Positions 1 to 12,500 of a DNA stretch of 64,000 bases are shown here, one piece after another (position 1 is the stretch's first letter; every line of letters starts with the position of its first letter). The notes under the pieces were generated by a model. The model worked only from the letters and a program-made list of their open reading frames with translations. It had not been told where the DNA came from and made no database searches. The translations under genes and the position numbers were made by a program. The stretch is from Alternaria dauci (Eukaryota > Ascomycota > Dothideomycetes > Pleosporales > Pleosporaceae): the NCBI RefSeq assembly GCF_042100115.1, contig NC_091275.1, forward strand, positions 3,348,001 to 3,412,000, given 5' to 3'.

Positions 1-1418
1 GTGTTGGCAGCTGGCAGCACCCATGCTTCTATTGTACAGCCGTCCTTGAACACCGATGAAGTGAGATCCATGGGGCTGGAGAGCTTCAACACTGGGTCGA
101 TGTCTTCCATTCCAAGCTGTATTGCGCGCTCCGACAACGGGCTAGCAGAGACAACAGGCGTCATTGCTTTTCGACACCAAGAGCCATCTTCGGTAAGGGC
201 AGTGCATCGGCCTGCGGAGGTAGAGAAAACACGCTTGTGATCTTGCTCGCAGGAGTAGTACACTCGGCCCAGCACGTCAAATAGCCCATCTGACGATACT
301 CCGCATGTGTAACACACAAGCTGTTTTGTTTTCGCCGATACGGCCAGAAACACCCAACGAAATTCGTCATTTGTCATGGTCGGGGTCCGGAGGACAGAAA
401 AGTTGCCGGGCTGCAGGCCTGAAACGAATTTAATCGAGAATGTAGGCTCACAAAAGAAGACATCGTTGATATCACGCATGCCGAGGGTATCCTGGGTGTT
501 TAAAGCGAGCGTCTTTTGGCCACTACGCCGATAGCGAACTTCGAGTGGGCTGATGAGTATGCCACCTGAGAGGATGAACCGATCACACAGAATGTTGCCA
601 TCGACATAGAGGCTAACATCGGTATCTGTGAGGTGCTTGTTCGTAAAGGCCTTCACGCTGTTGATGGCCTGCCGGAATAGAAAAACGTGCTTTCCTGGAC
701 GGAATTGGTGTTAGCAATGCAGCCATGGAGGGAGGTACAGCATGTGATGTTGCAACTCACCATCAGATACCACCTGAAAGTCGGGGACATTTTCGGTCAG
801 ACACAGCGTCGATGAAAACCAGGGGTCAAGCTGCGAATCTGGGGTCCCCGCCGCTGCCGTCTGCTCGTTTTTGTCGACGGCTGGGATCGAGAAATTCGGT
901 ATAGCTTCTTCACCTACTACTCGAACTGCCTTTGGAAACGAAAGAGATAGTGGTGAATCCGTCCACCCTTGAGAATCAAGAAGTTCCTTAGGAGCGGTTG
1001 GAGCTTTAGGCTGGTCTCCATCGCCAGTACTGCCGTCTTGGTTCGATCCAGAAGGGTCAAGTACAACGTAGTCGAATCCTAGACGGCCCGTACCAATGTC
1101 CCGTCTAAGGGCAATTGCGATACTGACTCCACCGTGGACAATCAGTCGGGTAGCCTGATATTTTGTCTTCAGTGGTGCCGTGAATGCTTTCTCGTTAGGA
1201 TCACGAATGTCACCCAGCCCAGATGATTCCGCCATTGTGCTGGTGAACGATGCAGTGTAAGGGTGATTCAACAAAGAGTCGCTTGAAGTTGATGTAGTCC
1301 CGGTCAGTAGCCGACCGTAGGGACTAACATTCGAGTGAGCGAAATTATTCGGGCTCAATTCTGGGCCAAGTACAAGGTACAAGTTCAGCCAGGCGGAGAA
1401 ACAGCTGGACCAGATCAC
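1..1418 (-). CDS. Partial large protein with a LamG-like (concanavalin-type) segment, 3' part off the left edge
   Basis: A minus-strand frame is open from about 1418 to 761 and, after an intron at 695-760 (donor GTGAGT, CTAAC branch region, acceptor CCAG), from 694 to the window edge. The join is in phase and gives about 450 residues. The most distal part (about 130 down to 1) reads KLSSPMDLTS followed by CTIEAWVLP, which resembles the start of a LamG_3 / concanavalin-A-like domain (FTIEAWV). A further jelly-roll-like stretch (VSLYVDGNILCDRFILSGG) lies near 610-560. The 5' end is unclear: the frame opens with GTG at 1418 and no good ATG is seen, so an upstream small exon is likely. Function cannot be assigned; large fungal proteins with such domains are often of unknown role. 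Confidence 0.5.
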
Positions 1419-1815
1419 CTGCTAATCTCCGATGGATCGCTTACTACCTTGGAAGTCTAGACTCTTTTGTTGCATGTACACTATTATCTGGCCCGCTCGA
1501 GACAATGAAGATGGAGCTGAGTTCCAGCGCAAAAAGAGTCTGGGGCTTGCATCTCGCGCTACACAGCAGCCGTAGTGGCACTAGTGATTATAAGTGTCCC
1601 GTTTTGGACTATTCAGCTGCAATCGGGGCCGCCGCACTATGGGGAATGCGGCCCCACAACACGGGTCCAGTCCAGACTCGTAGGTCCAGACTCTTGAGCG
1701 TCCATATTCCAATTCTTGGAAACTCAACAAATACGACGACGATCTCCTCTCAGCCGCCTCAATCAATTCGAATCCTCTGAATTTTCCCCCACCTACCACT
1801 CATTGATTTGCTGCG
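1419..1815. other. Intergenic, divergent promoter region
   Basis: No supported gene. The segment lies between two divergently transcribed genes and must hold both promoters. Short overlapping frames here have no recognisable protein. Confidence 0.4.
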
Positions 1816-3093
1816 ATGATACCTGGAATCAGAAAAGCGCGTAAGAAACCGACCCCCGGCGGCCAGGCTATTAGCCGTGATTCTGATTCTGAGCGCGAAA
1901 CTGGGAGCCCTCACCAGTCGACCACCAAGCAGCCCAGCGGATCGCGACACGGAACTTCGACGACTGCGCAACCAGATGCCAGATCGGACCCGAAACCCGC
2001 TTCAAAACCTAAGTCCAGAAAGCGGCGGCCAGGAGATCCAAGTGTAGGTGGCATCTCTCTTGGTGGTCAGAGCGACGATGACGATGATCCCGGTGCCGAG
2101 TCCGGCGATGGGAGCCATCCCATTGGACAAGGCAATCAGTCTGGTGGCTCTGACGACAGACCTAATGCGGGGTCTCAACTCCCGTCCACTTCAGGTTCCA
2201 CGCTGAAGCCGAAGCCGAAGCCGAAACCAAAGCCCAAGGAAAGGGACGACAGAAGCGAGGAAGATGGTGATGTGACCCTTGACGAGCCGTCATCGGGTGG
2301 GCAGCCGAGTGGACTGACCGATCAGGAACGCCTTCGAAAGGGACTGAAAAACAAACCAGGAGTCAACCCAGATGAGGACAAAGACGTTCAGAAGATCGAT
2401 CTCGGCAACGAGCCGGAAAGGATCCCCGCTAAGAAGGATGACGCTAGCGCTGGCAGCAAAGTCCCTGATGCGTTTGACGATGAAGGCGACGACCAGTTGA
2501 CGCGCCTCCAGCGCCGGATCAATGCTATTCGCAAAGGCGGTCGCCCGAATGGTGTTGCACTCGCCGATGACGACGCGGATATCGAACTTGTTGACACGGG
2601 CCTTGCCGAGAAGTTGGAAATTGCCAACGAGAGGCAGAAGCGAATGAAAAAAACGCTAATGGTCGACGATCCTGAGATGCAAAGCGACATCGCCAATGCT
2701 TTAGCCAAAGCGCTAAAGCCCAAATGGCCTGGGTATGTCGCTATGGGGTTCAAAGTGGCTTTTTTTATCGGCGACGTTGCCCTGATTGTGAATGGTGTCA
2801 CCGACGAATTCTATCTGATTGACATTCCTGCAAAGGAGATCATCGAGGGGGCTGTGAACTTGTACAAGCGCGCTACGGAGACGCCTGAGGAGAAGGAAGC
2901 GGCGATCCGAAACGGGCGTGGAGAGTCGGCTGCCCAGTTGAAGGAACGACGAAAGAGGGGAAAATTAGCACTTATGGAGCTGACTGGAAAAGAGAACTTG
3001 AATCAGCAGCAGCTCGAGACCTACGACCGTCTCAGAGTTTACCTAGCGATGCAGCGAAAGGTAGGCAAGGCAGAGGGCACCCAAAAGAAGTAG
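1816..3093 (+). CDS. Hypothetical protein, disordered N-terminus with one hydrophobic segment
   Basis: Single-exon frame of 425 residues starting at an ATG and ending TAG. Residues 1-210 are highly charged and low in complexity: Ser/Asp/Gly-rich, with an RKRRP basic patch near 70 that could be a nuclear signal and a (KP)n run near 135-143. Residues 215-300 are helical and acidic. One hydrophobic stretch, VAMGFKVAFFIGDVALIV at about 310-327, could be a membrane segment. A charged, helix-forming tail follows. I do not recognise the family. The uninterrupted frame and coherent composition support a real gene; cellular role is unknown. Confidence 0.6.
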   Translation: MIPGIRKARKKPTPGGQAISRDSDSERETGSPHQSTTKQPSGSRHGTSTTAQPDARSDPKPASKPKSRKRRPGDPSVGGISLGGQSDDDDDPGAESGDGSHPIGQGNQSGGSDDRPNAGSQLPSTSGSTLKPKPKPKPKPKERDDRSEEDGDVTLDEPSSGGQPSGLTDQERLRKGLKNKPGVNPDEDKDVQKIDLGNEPERIPAKKDDASAGSKVPDAFDDEGDDQLTRLQRRINAIRKGGRPNGVALADDDADIELVDTGLAEKLEIANERQKRMKKTLMVDDPEMQSDIANALAKALKPKWPGYVAMGFKVAFFIGDVALIVNGVTDEFYLIDIPAKEIIEGAVNLYKRATETPEEKEAAIRNGRGESAAQLKERRKRGKLALMELTGKENLNQQQLETYDRLRVYLAMQRKVGKAEGTQKK

Positions 3094-3960
3094 TGTCACA
3101 ATCTGCCTTGCTTGCACGAAATCTTGAGAAGAGTCAGATGTCGTTTGTACTTCTAGCAGACGCATTATGAGTTTCATAGCACAAATTGATAAGACTCCTG
3201 GCTGCGTTGAGCAAAGTGGATGTTACACCCAATATTGACAAATTTGAATGGGTACAAACTTCTTGGTCGCGGCAAGTTATCTCCTTGCACATCACCGACT
3301 ACGATTGAAGCTCTGTCCTCATCGAGAGAAGGTATTCTCGCTCAAGTGAGTGCGGGCTGCATGAAAACCTGTCGCTGTAAATCAGAGTTGTTGGGAAAGG
3401 GTGCCCAGCGACGCGGCTGAGAGACGGGCGCTCCCCGCACTGCATTAGCGTGTGCCCAGACGCGGGGGCTACCCTGCTTCTGTTCGTACCTAGCTGTTTC
3501 GAGACCATATCCGCCATGTTCAGCTCGCCGCCTTCGAGCCTATCCCGCTAGCGAGTTCGAAAAGAGAAATGCCCGCATCGAACTATTTGCGCAGAAGATG
3601 CGCTATCCACGACTCGCGTCTGCAAAAGGAACAATGCAACCCGCAGCCAGAACATGCAGGCTGGCCTTCAGCTGGGTCGAGAGCGATCTGGAATCTGAAT
3701 GAAGGCAGAGTCGGACATACCGCCACCAGACTACTTCTGTTGGCCTCAAGCCATCGGAAGACCACTGTAGGGAGATTTTCGCATATGTTCTCCCCACACG
3801 TCACCTAACCAGAAGCTGCCTAATCACGGGTTGGGAACTTCTTCTCAGTGAACAGTGGGTAACTGGTATTGTCGTAAGACGACACCTAAGAGTCCCTCGG
3901 TCTGTGTATCTGGTCATTTGCCAACATCATCTTATTCTCGATTTCATCCCATCACAAACA
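3094..3960. other. Intergenic, no supported gene
   Basis: Only short mutually overlapping frames on both strands, none with a domain or a plausible exon structure. It contains the 3' region of the gene to the left and the promoter of the metzincin-lectin gene. Confidence 0.4.
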
Positions 3961-5654
3961 ATGGTCGTCATGGGCATTACCACCGCGTCGGGCGGTGTCC
4001 AAAGCCCCGATTTCTTTTGTATTCAGTCTACTGGGAACGACGATCCTGCACCCTGGCCATACAGATCCCCCATACGAGCCCGTTTCTTGGATGATGTTCC
4101 TATCGTTGTGAAGGACATTCTCCGATCAACGCTTAAGGAATGGCTTGGCTGTCAAACGAGCCACGAGATCCGTGTCGAATTGGTCGAAACAGGCCCTTCG
4201 GATGTTATATTTGGTCTGACTGCGAGTTGTGTCACGGTTTGCGCTTTGGGCAAAAATGTACCAACCAGCCAAGAGCAACCTACAGTGCTTCTTGGCCTGA
4301 AAGCTTGGAAGACAGATGAGTCTGAGGTTGTATGGACCCACTGGGAGATGGAGAGAATGGCACGGCACGTGTGGGGCCACGTGCTTGGTCTGTAAGTCAG
4401 AAAATTGAAGGCCTAGATTCCTAGGGCTGCTGTCAACTAAGCTTGCAGAAGTCTCATTGACGGATTGCAGACCACATGCCTCTAGTAGAAAACACTACGA
4501 ATGGAAAGATGCCGCTCTCGACGGGGTGTGTAGCGCGACGGGAGTCAATAAATCTCAAATCACACAACTTCGCGGCAATTCAAAGCTCAGCGCATGGGAT
4601 TCCATCATGCATTACGACCGCCCCTCTGAGTTATCTGCCACGCCAAATTCTTACCGAGACTGCAATGGCAATATCGACAGCAATGCGGTTCAACTTCTGA
4701 ATGAGCTCTACCCCAGCGCACGAGAGTTTGAACTGATTCATCTATGGTGCAGCGAGATGCCCGATTGGAAAGAAACATGGACTGAGCAAAAGAAGCTTCG
4801 CAAAGTCCACACTTCCAAGTGGTCTAGCTCATGGGAGATTTGTGCTTTGAACTACGTTGATCTTGGGCAGAACGGTGATTACCAGGCTACCGTGGACGTT
4901 TTGTCGACTGAAGATGCTAATAACCGCGCTCTCCGCATGGGCGGCTATAGTGCCACCTCACACATTGTGAATCTCAGGGCAGACTTTCTTCTTTGGAAGT
5001 ATACGGATTGGAATATTCAGACAGGAAGTCTGAGTACAGGGACTATGAGGGGTACCTTTTGGACTAAGGTAGGGGGAGAGCAGTTCGAGAAGCGGATCGA
5101 CTTTGGTCGACCGTTCAAGTCCATCCCAAAAGTAGTGACGTTTATCAACGAACTTTGTGTGGAGCATGGGAACTGGCTTCGCCTTACAGTATTCCCAAAA
5201 GATGTTAGCAACACTGGGTTCACACTATGCCTACACTCATGGGCCGGTAAGTCTTTAATTTTCCCGTGGTGACTCATCTAGAAGGTTTCGGTTTGACTAA
5301 CGGAAGGGCTTCGACCCTCTCTCAGACACTCTCTGCCACAACCTTGGTGCGTACTGGCTTGCTCACGAAGCAGACGATGTCTCTATCCGCTCTGGTCGCT
5401 GGGAACCGCCCGTACACCCAGGACCCTGGGCCACAGAAGACCAAGCTACAATCGATTACTACTCGCCCCTTATCGCTAGGCCGCGCGAGATGTTTTGCGG
5501 TTTCGACCATGTGAACGTTCGAGGTGGTGTCAATGCCCGGTTCAGGTGCGAGGCCTTGAGCTGGAACGAGCGCTCTGTGGAGATGAAGATTTCAACATGG
5601 CAACAAGAGAATGCCTATCACAGTATGGGGGCCTCTTACGTTGCTTTGTTGTAG
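3961..5654 (+). CDS. Astacin-like metzincin domain fused to H-type lectin domain; catalytic Glu replaced
   Basis: Three exons (3961-4391, 4471-5246, 5326-5654) joined in phase through two 79-nt introns (GTAAGT/TTGCAG and GTAAGT/CTCAG) give 511 residues. Across the first junction the protein reads HVWGHVLGLPH, which fits the metzincin zinc motif HExxHxxGxxH in its three His and the Gly, but has Val in place of the general-base Glu. A Met-turn (SIMHYD) follows about 45 residues later, as in astacin-type peptidases. The C-terminal third (KRIDFGRPFKSIPKVVTF to LRLTVFPKDVSNTGFTLCL) is an H-type lectin domain, and the last 50 residues look like part of a second one. Expected role: binding glycans, with a zinc site but probably no proteolysis. 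No convincing signal peptide is seen at this ATG. Confidence 0.75.
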
Positions 5655-5777
5655 AGATCGACGAGCTTTCAGCTAGTAGTATCATGAATTGCACGAAAGA
5701 CCAGATGTTTTGCAAGCTCAAGTCCCTCAACACTACATAACACACTCTATATCGCATGCGCGCTGCAAGTCGAGACC

Positions 5778-6791
5778 TTACAGAGTATCCAACCATTTTT
5801 CCAGTGTTTTATTGACCTCCTTGGGCTTCTCCAACTGTACCCAATGTCCCGCCTCAATCGTCTCATAGGTCAAGTTCTTTACGTACTGCCTCTGGTCCTC
5901 AGCCAACTTTGGTAACACAGTAGGCGAGCACGTATGGTCATACTTCGCATCGATGAAAAGCATAGGAAACTCTATGAAACCCCCGTTCTTCTCGCTCTTA
6001 GCATACTCGGCGTTCGCTTTGTGGTTAAGGAAGTACGCAGTCGGACCAAAGGACCCATGCTTTTTCTTGCTCTTGACCAGGTTCGAGTAAAGAGATTCGT
6101 CGAGCGACGTATGTTCGAGCGGGATATCGGGAAGCAGTTCTGGATGTCCTCCGAACCAACCACCATCTCTTAAGACCCGGCTTGTGCGTGACGGCTTACC
6201 CCACATGCTAGGGTCTGCTTTCATGTGTATAAGCTTGGTGATGGCCTCTGGATTAGCGTCAAATGTCTTGACACTCTCTTCGGGGTACAGTTCATAGTAT
6301 CTCATGTACTCCAGTTGACCCCACTCAGTCTCGCTTTCGGGGTAAATGTCACGATTTATCGACGATTTGATGTACTCCAAGCCGAGCTCTATGGTCCGGT
6401 AGGGGATGCAGAGGTTCGCCATTCCGATGAAGAGCTCAGGGTAGTGGGAAGCGAGTGCGTTGATCAGGCAACCCCAGTCGTGACCAATCTACACCGCCTT
6501 CTTGATACCGAGCCGCTCGGCGAACTCGACGAGCTCTGGGACGAGGACTTCAAGGGCATAGAATTCCTTCTTGCGAGGAGCAGTAGAGTCGCCGTAGCCG
6601 CGCATGTCGGGCGCGATCACGCGGTACTTTGACCCAGCAGCGAAGTGCTTGAGCTGGTGCTTCCACGCTTCTGCGATATCTGGCCAGCCATGGATGAAGA
6701 TGAGGGGTATGCCGTCTTTTGATCATCCTTCGTAGTAGTGGGTGACTTCGCCATTCTTGTGAGTAATGTCGCCTGCGGTGAAGGAATCCAT
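5778..6791 (-). pseudogene. Epoxide-hydrolase-like alpha/beta hydrolase, two nonsense codons
   Basis: One minus-strand frame from ATG 6791 to the stop at 5778 reads as an alpha/beta hydrolase of the epoxide hydrolase type: HGWPD oxyanion motif, PDMRGYGDS, nucleophile elbow GHDWG, a lid region, acid region IDAKYDHTC and catalytic His in AGHWVQLE. About 337 codons is the normal length. The frame is broken twice: TGA after TTC-like segment HYYEG near 6720, and TAG just before IGHDWG near 6490, where family members have Trp (TGG to TAG is a G-to-A change). No splice sites remove these stops. I conclude a recently disabled gene; the downstream 214 codons from 6422 remain open. Confidence 0.8.
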
Positions 6792-7234
6792 AATGGGAGC
6801 TATTGAGGTCTTTTCGTAAATGATTGCATGAAAATTGCCACACACTGAAGGTATGTATATCTGTTGAGAAAAAGGCCGATGAGGGTCGTACGATAACTCG
6901 CAGCCTTTTACCTCGGCATGCCCACTTTAAAGTGGAACCTGCGCTGATCATGACGATTCGCCAAGCTGGAACGTTGTAGCGTAGTCAACAGTTAGGTGGT
7001 CTTTGGGAATGACATTTACGACTATTGTACACAAAGCGTAGGCGAAGCTGGCTTATATCAAGTTCCAATCGCCAAAGGCGGGCCGTAAAATCGCTTCAAG
7101 TAGGGGGCGAAACACGTCCAAGCCGTTTGCGGGGCCATTCGATGATGATTTCGGTAGCGATGCGTTGCCATACTATGAATCCAGTAAGATCTGTTGGTAG
7201 TGTAGCTGTTGAACCGGCGTCCGTCAGGACGAAT
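6792..7234. other. Intergenic
   Basis: Nothing beyond short shadow frames. It carries the former promoter of the hydrolase pseudogene and the 3' side of the HET pseudogene. Confidence 0.35.
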
Positions 7235-9036
7235 CTAAACAATGGCATATTCGAGACGGCCCTCTGCTGCATCATAGCCCCAGTCGTGCGTACCGTGCTC
7301 GACGCCATCATCGCCCAACCAGTATGATTGGGAATTGACCATTCGAAATGTGGAATCTCCTTGAACTGGCCGTAATATAAAGGGCATTTGACGTTCGAAG
7401 AGAGCAACGAGTACATCTTTTACTTGAATATCAGAGACATTGTCAAGCCATGTGATCCCGACATGCCCCTTTTCAGTAAGAAATGCTGCAAGCTTGAGTC
7501 CACGATCCCGATTAGATCTGAATGATGGCACAATCTCATCCCTATGGCCTAGTAGTGATGACGTAAAGTCTTCGAGACTGTTCTCGCAAAGCAATTTCGC
7601 ATTCAGCGCCTCATACAGACAAGCCGGCTTTATCTCTCTCGGCTTCAAGGCGTCATGATAAAAGTCGTATAGTCCAGCCGCCGCCTCTCTCATGAGTTCT
7701 GCGGTACAATTATCGAGGACGCTGTACGACTTAAAACTGAACGCTTCCAGGATGGCATCAACGTGTTCTCCATGTTTATAAAGCGTTTGGGAATCTGCCG
7801 ACAAACGTAGAGACTCCCGCCGGCGCTCCGCACTCTCTGGACTCATGGTCTGTCCCTGGACCTCCATATAATAGGACGAGCCATTTTCAGAGGATGATTG
7901 GAGCGAGTCTAGCACCCACGAAGGTTTCGATAGCCTTCTTCGAGTTGATCGGCCGAAGGAAAAGCGAAATCACTACTCATATAAGGACTAAGTCCAGCTT
8001 CTGAGATCATTGCTATCGTGGCTTCAGAAAGAACCTATGGCCAAGACTTCGAGTAATCCGGCACTACAGGCTGAGCCACGTAGGATTTGACAATTCCAAG
8101 CAGACCAAAGATCTTGTCTCGCGGATCTGTAGCTATGGAGTATCGCGACAATACCCAAGCCTCATACAAGCTGATCACTTGACCAGCACGGAAGTAGAGC
8201 TCCATATCGATCAACATGCGTAAATGCAAGAACAATTGCTCCATTTGTTCGCGGTCGGATACACATGACTTTGCCAAGTCGGTCGGTGCTTCCAGGCTGC
8301 GTTTTATGGCCGAAAGAAAATCCGCGCAGCTTGTTACGCAATTCCCAAGTATAATCTTTTTTGATGAGGCCAATACAAACTCTTGAATGATCCAGAGATG
8401 CCGGAACCAGGGCAGCTTACTGATCTCTAGAGCATGGTGACGCATATGCTTATCAGGTAGCGAAGCATCTCTTTTCCTTGCCGACAGAGCGGACCAGTCA
8501 TCTAGCCATTGTACCCACAGCATTCGACATTTTCCGGAGTGTGGGCAAGTATGAAGATCTGGCCATTCTCCCAGCCATATGACAACCTCTACCCCAGACC
8601 TATAGATCATAGACATTTGCCGAACCTGATACGATCTCTCCTGTATATCGCTTTGATTGATGCACAAGGCATCTATCCATGGCGTACGTGTCTTATCCAT
8701 GCATTTAAGGCGTCTGAGTCCTAGATCGAGGCTCTCCTGTACAGGTACGGGGTAGCCGTTGATAAGGGCTCGATTAGAACTAGACGTGGTCCCCCACGTG
8801 TATGAGAGTGCCTCGTAATGCGGCTTATCGCTGAGTTTCTTCGTATAGAGGTTCATTCGGATCACATCGTTGTAGCGCCCGGGTAACACGTCGACTAGAC
8901 GTATCTCCCCATTCTCTGACTCAATGGGTTGGTATGCAAGTGCACTGAGTCTCGGAAGAGTGCGATCGGGTCCTTCGGGTCATAAGCGCAAGGACGATTG
9001 GAGGGGCGGGAGTACGACTGCTTGCGAGAGCTCCAT
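7235..9036 (-). pseudogene. HET-domain (heterokaryon incompatibility) gene, broken
   Basis: The minus strand encodes a typical fungal HET protein: IRLVDVLPG, YEALSYTWG, PWIDALCINQ, ERSYQVRQMSMIYRSG and WFRHLWIIQEF are the conserved HET blocks, followed by the DPRDKIFGLLG segment and a C-terminal region through DGVEHGTHDWGYDAAEGRL. HET proteins trigger cell death on non-self recognition. The copy is damaged in three places: TGA at codon 19 from ATG 9036, TAG directly after YSKSWP (about 8035), and a frameshift near 7920 where the SWVLDSLQ frame begins. None has splice signals around it. The three lesions argue for a pseudogene rather than a mis-modelled gene. Confidence 0.8.
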
Positions 9037-9578
9037 GATGGGCAGAAGGCAGTAGTCGTCGTTCGACCGAGTTCTCGCACTACAGGCTAGACCTGTGGAT
9101 GGCAGCGCGCATACGAATTTCGTAGGTGGTATAGCATGTTACCATCAAGCGACGAATGATGCGATGGTGGAGCTGAAGTGCGATGAATGATACAGGCGTC
9201 TCGAACACGCGGGTCGATTGTGGTTTAGGCAACCCACGAGACTGAGGATTCGCAACGTGTAAATCGTCCATTGAATGGGACACTCGGATGCGCAATGATT
9301 GGCGCATGGTTATGCATCCGCTATCATGGACTGAAGGGTCTTCTGACAGCGCAATCCATTGTCGCATACGGGAATAGCTGTGGTTGCAATGCTGAGGACG
9401 CATCGGCGCGACCCGGCTTCGGGAGCTTCGGGAGCTTCAACCAACGTCGCACGGCAAAGATGACGTCAACTCTAACTAATCCCAAAACATGCTAGTCTCC
9501 CTCGCCATGTTGACACGTTCATGTTCAAACTCGCACATTCCCTTGCGACAACACTAGGATGGAATTCGAATCTGCGCT
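9037..9578. other. Intergenic
   Basis: No supported gene. A 107-codon minus-strand frame at 9080-9403 has no recognisable features and overlaps a plus-strand frame of equal quality. Confidence 0.35.
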
Positions 9579-12500
9579 CTACTCTCCCTTCATCACAGGA
9601 TACTTTGCGCATAGTCTTCTCATCCTCACTATGCTCTCCCCCCTGTACTCGCCACCAAAAAGCGCACAGTGGTTCAACTGATGATACAACATATACAGCT
9701 CCACGCGATCCTCGTACTCGTGCTTCGGGTCCGTTTTCGGTATGAGACTATGATACTCCTGGAAGAAACCCGCGCTGAATCCGCCAAATAAACACAGGAT
9801 ACCTAATTCAAACTCACTATGACACCAAGCTGCCGATGGGTCGAACAGGATGTCTTCGGCTTCGTTGCTTGTGAGAGAACCAGGAATGGTACCTCGCATC
9901 TTGTTGCCGTACCACAGATTGCCATGGACAATCGCTGGCTTGACACCCATCTGACCGCCAAGATGTCCGTCAGCGAGTAGATGTGCGATCGGTCCGTCGA
10001 TTGTACGCTCGATCCAGTATCTCAGTTCGTTATCTGATCCCCGTTCAGCTTCGCAAAAGTTGAGGATCATACGCATCCGGTCCTCTACGAAGAATTCACG
10101 CCACGATGTCGTGAATTTGTTTGCTTGTGGGGTGGGTCCACAATAGGTGACTGCTGGAAACCCGAATACCGGTGCATCAAAGCCCTCGGGTACAGGTGTA
10201 GGGTAAGAATGCAGTTTCGCAAGCTTTTGAGCGAGTGACATGGTATCCATAGCCGATATGAGTTTGCCGCTTGTATCTTGCTCGAGATATTCCATGATGA
10301 GGAAACAGCCCACCGTGGCAGACAGGTTTCCGTGAGCGACAGGGTAGGGAACTGAAGATGGACATGCCTTATGGAGGTCTATGAGACCAAGGTACTCTCC
10401 ATAATACAGATCGTCACGGACTTCGTCGATCCGAGTCTTCACGAAATACTTCTTCTCCTGGCCATCGCCTGGCACGGTAACAATCGCCTTTAGTGAGAAC
10501 CCCAGAGCGCCCCACAGCTCAACCTTTGTGTCTTCTTGAGAGACGTCCAAGGCTTTGAAAATTGCTGGATCGGAGAGCTTAGCAGTCGCCTCGTGAACAG
10601 CGTTCTGGATCCCTGGCTCAATATTCTTCTTCATGTCTGGCTTCACTGGTGGCGGTTTAGTACCTACGCTCTTGGCCGGATCCTGTAGTGAAAGTGGCAA
10701 CCGAATTACTGGCCGCTCGAGATCCAAGGAGTCTGCCTTCTCAAGCGTTACCCAGCCAGGACTCGGAGGTGATGAGTCACTGTCAGGATTCACGACAGAG
10801 AGAAGCTGCACCACTCCTGCGTGTTCATTGCACTGAGCAAGGTCTTGCGGGGTTTCTCCTTTTTTGTTCCTAGTGTTTGCATGGGCTCCGTGTCCGAGCA
10901 AAACTGCCACGACTGGACTATGTCCGTTGCTGGTAGCCAGATGTAACGCTGTTTGTCCATCTAGCGTTGAATCATGCACCGTGGCACCAACCCTCAAGAG
11001 AAGATACGCAACTTCTGTGTGTCCAAACCAGGCTGCCTGTTGCAATGGCGTTTCTCCCCTTGCGTCTCCTTTGTTTACATCTGCACCATGTTTGAGCAAC
11101 ATAGTCACTGCTGTTGCATCACCAATCACAGAAGCTCTGTGTAACGCTGTGAACCCATCCTGATCCCTTGAGTTCGCATTGGCTCCCCAACGCAACAGCA
11201 TCGAAACTGTTTCGTGTCTGCGACTCTTGACAGCAAAGTCCAAAGCGGTCATGCCGCGCATGTCTCGCGCGTTGACGTCTGAACCATGTTCCAGGAGTAC
11301 CAATAGGGTTGCCTTTTGCCCTGCTTCAGCCACATCCATGAGGGGAGTGCCGTGATCACGATCGCGAGATTCTGGGCTGGCTCCCTGTCGCAGCAAAGTC
11401 AAGGTGGTCAAGGGATGACCATTAACGGCCGCAAGATGGACTGCTGTGCGGCCACCTCGATCTTTGGCTTCTATGAATGCAGATCGGTGCAGGAGGAATT
11501 CGACAGCCGCCACGTGACCATTCGTTGCTGCAACGTGCAGAGCAGTTGTCATAGCAGTGTCGCGCATTTCGATATCAGCTCCCCGATCGAGAAGGGATTC
11601 GATGGCTGAGACTATACCCTTAGATGCAGCACCGTGTAGCGGTTGCTTACCATCGTTTGCCTTTATGTTGACATCTGCGCCCGAAGCAATCAACAGAGAC
11701 ACAATCTTACCATGTCCTTCTTGAGCTGCCACACGGAGCGGCGTAAATCCCGAACGTGCGCACTGGGCATCAACCGATGACCCGTGGTCGATGAGTAACT
11801 TTGCAACGTCTAGATGCCCAGCCAACGCAGCTCTGTGTAAGGGGCTATGTCCGCGAAGTGAGTCGACAGCGCTGACGTTGCCTCCACTTTGGAGCTTGAT
11901 TCTGGAGATGTGGACTAGGCCGAATGAAGCTGTCACCCAGAGGATACCGAACTGGCGTGGGAACATCTGACTGTATCCCGAGTACCGGTGTTCTGGTACG
12001 CACATGATCTGAACACAGCAGGTAAGGCGATCTTCATCATGAAGGAATGAGAGAATCGTGTCGGTCAACAGTTTTTCGACCTCTCCACGAGCATGCTCAC
12101 CCCAATATTGAGCGGCATATAGAAGGAAAGGATTCTCGTAGAGACGAGTCTCTATCTCTTGATCTGTCTTGCAAACTGCAGTACCCAAGGCGTCGAAGGT
12201 AAGGTATTTCAAGCAAGTCTTGGTAATATTGACCTCGGCATATGGAAACCTAGTATCGCGAACAGTCTCAAGGTATGTGTGTAACGTGTAATGAACAAGA
12301 CGTACGTCCGTAGTGGATGGGTCGACAGCAATTAGGCCGCAGCAAACGGAAAGCACAATATCCTGATCTGCAAGGTTCTCGTCGTCAAGGTCGGTTTCGC
12401 CCTCTTCTACCGCTAGAGCGTGACGTAATTCAAGAATTCGGAGCGGCCTCTTAGCAAACGTTATCCAGAACAACACTCGTTGGGCCAGTTCTCGGTCCTC

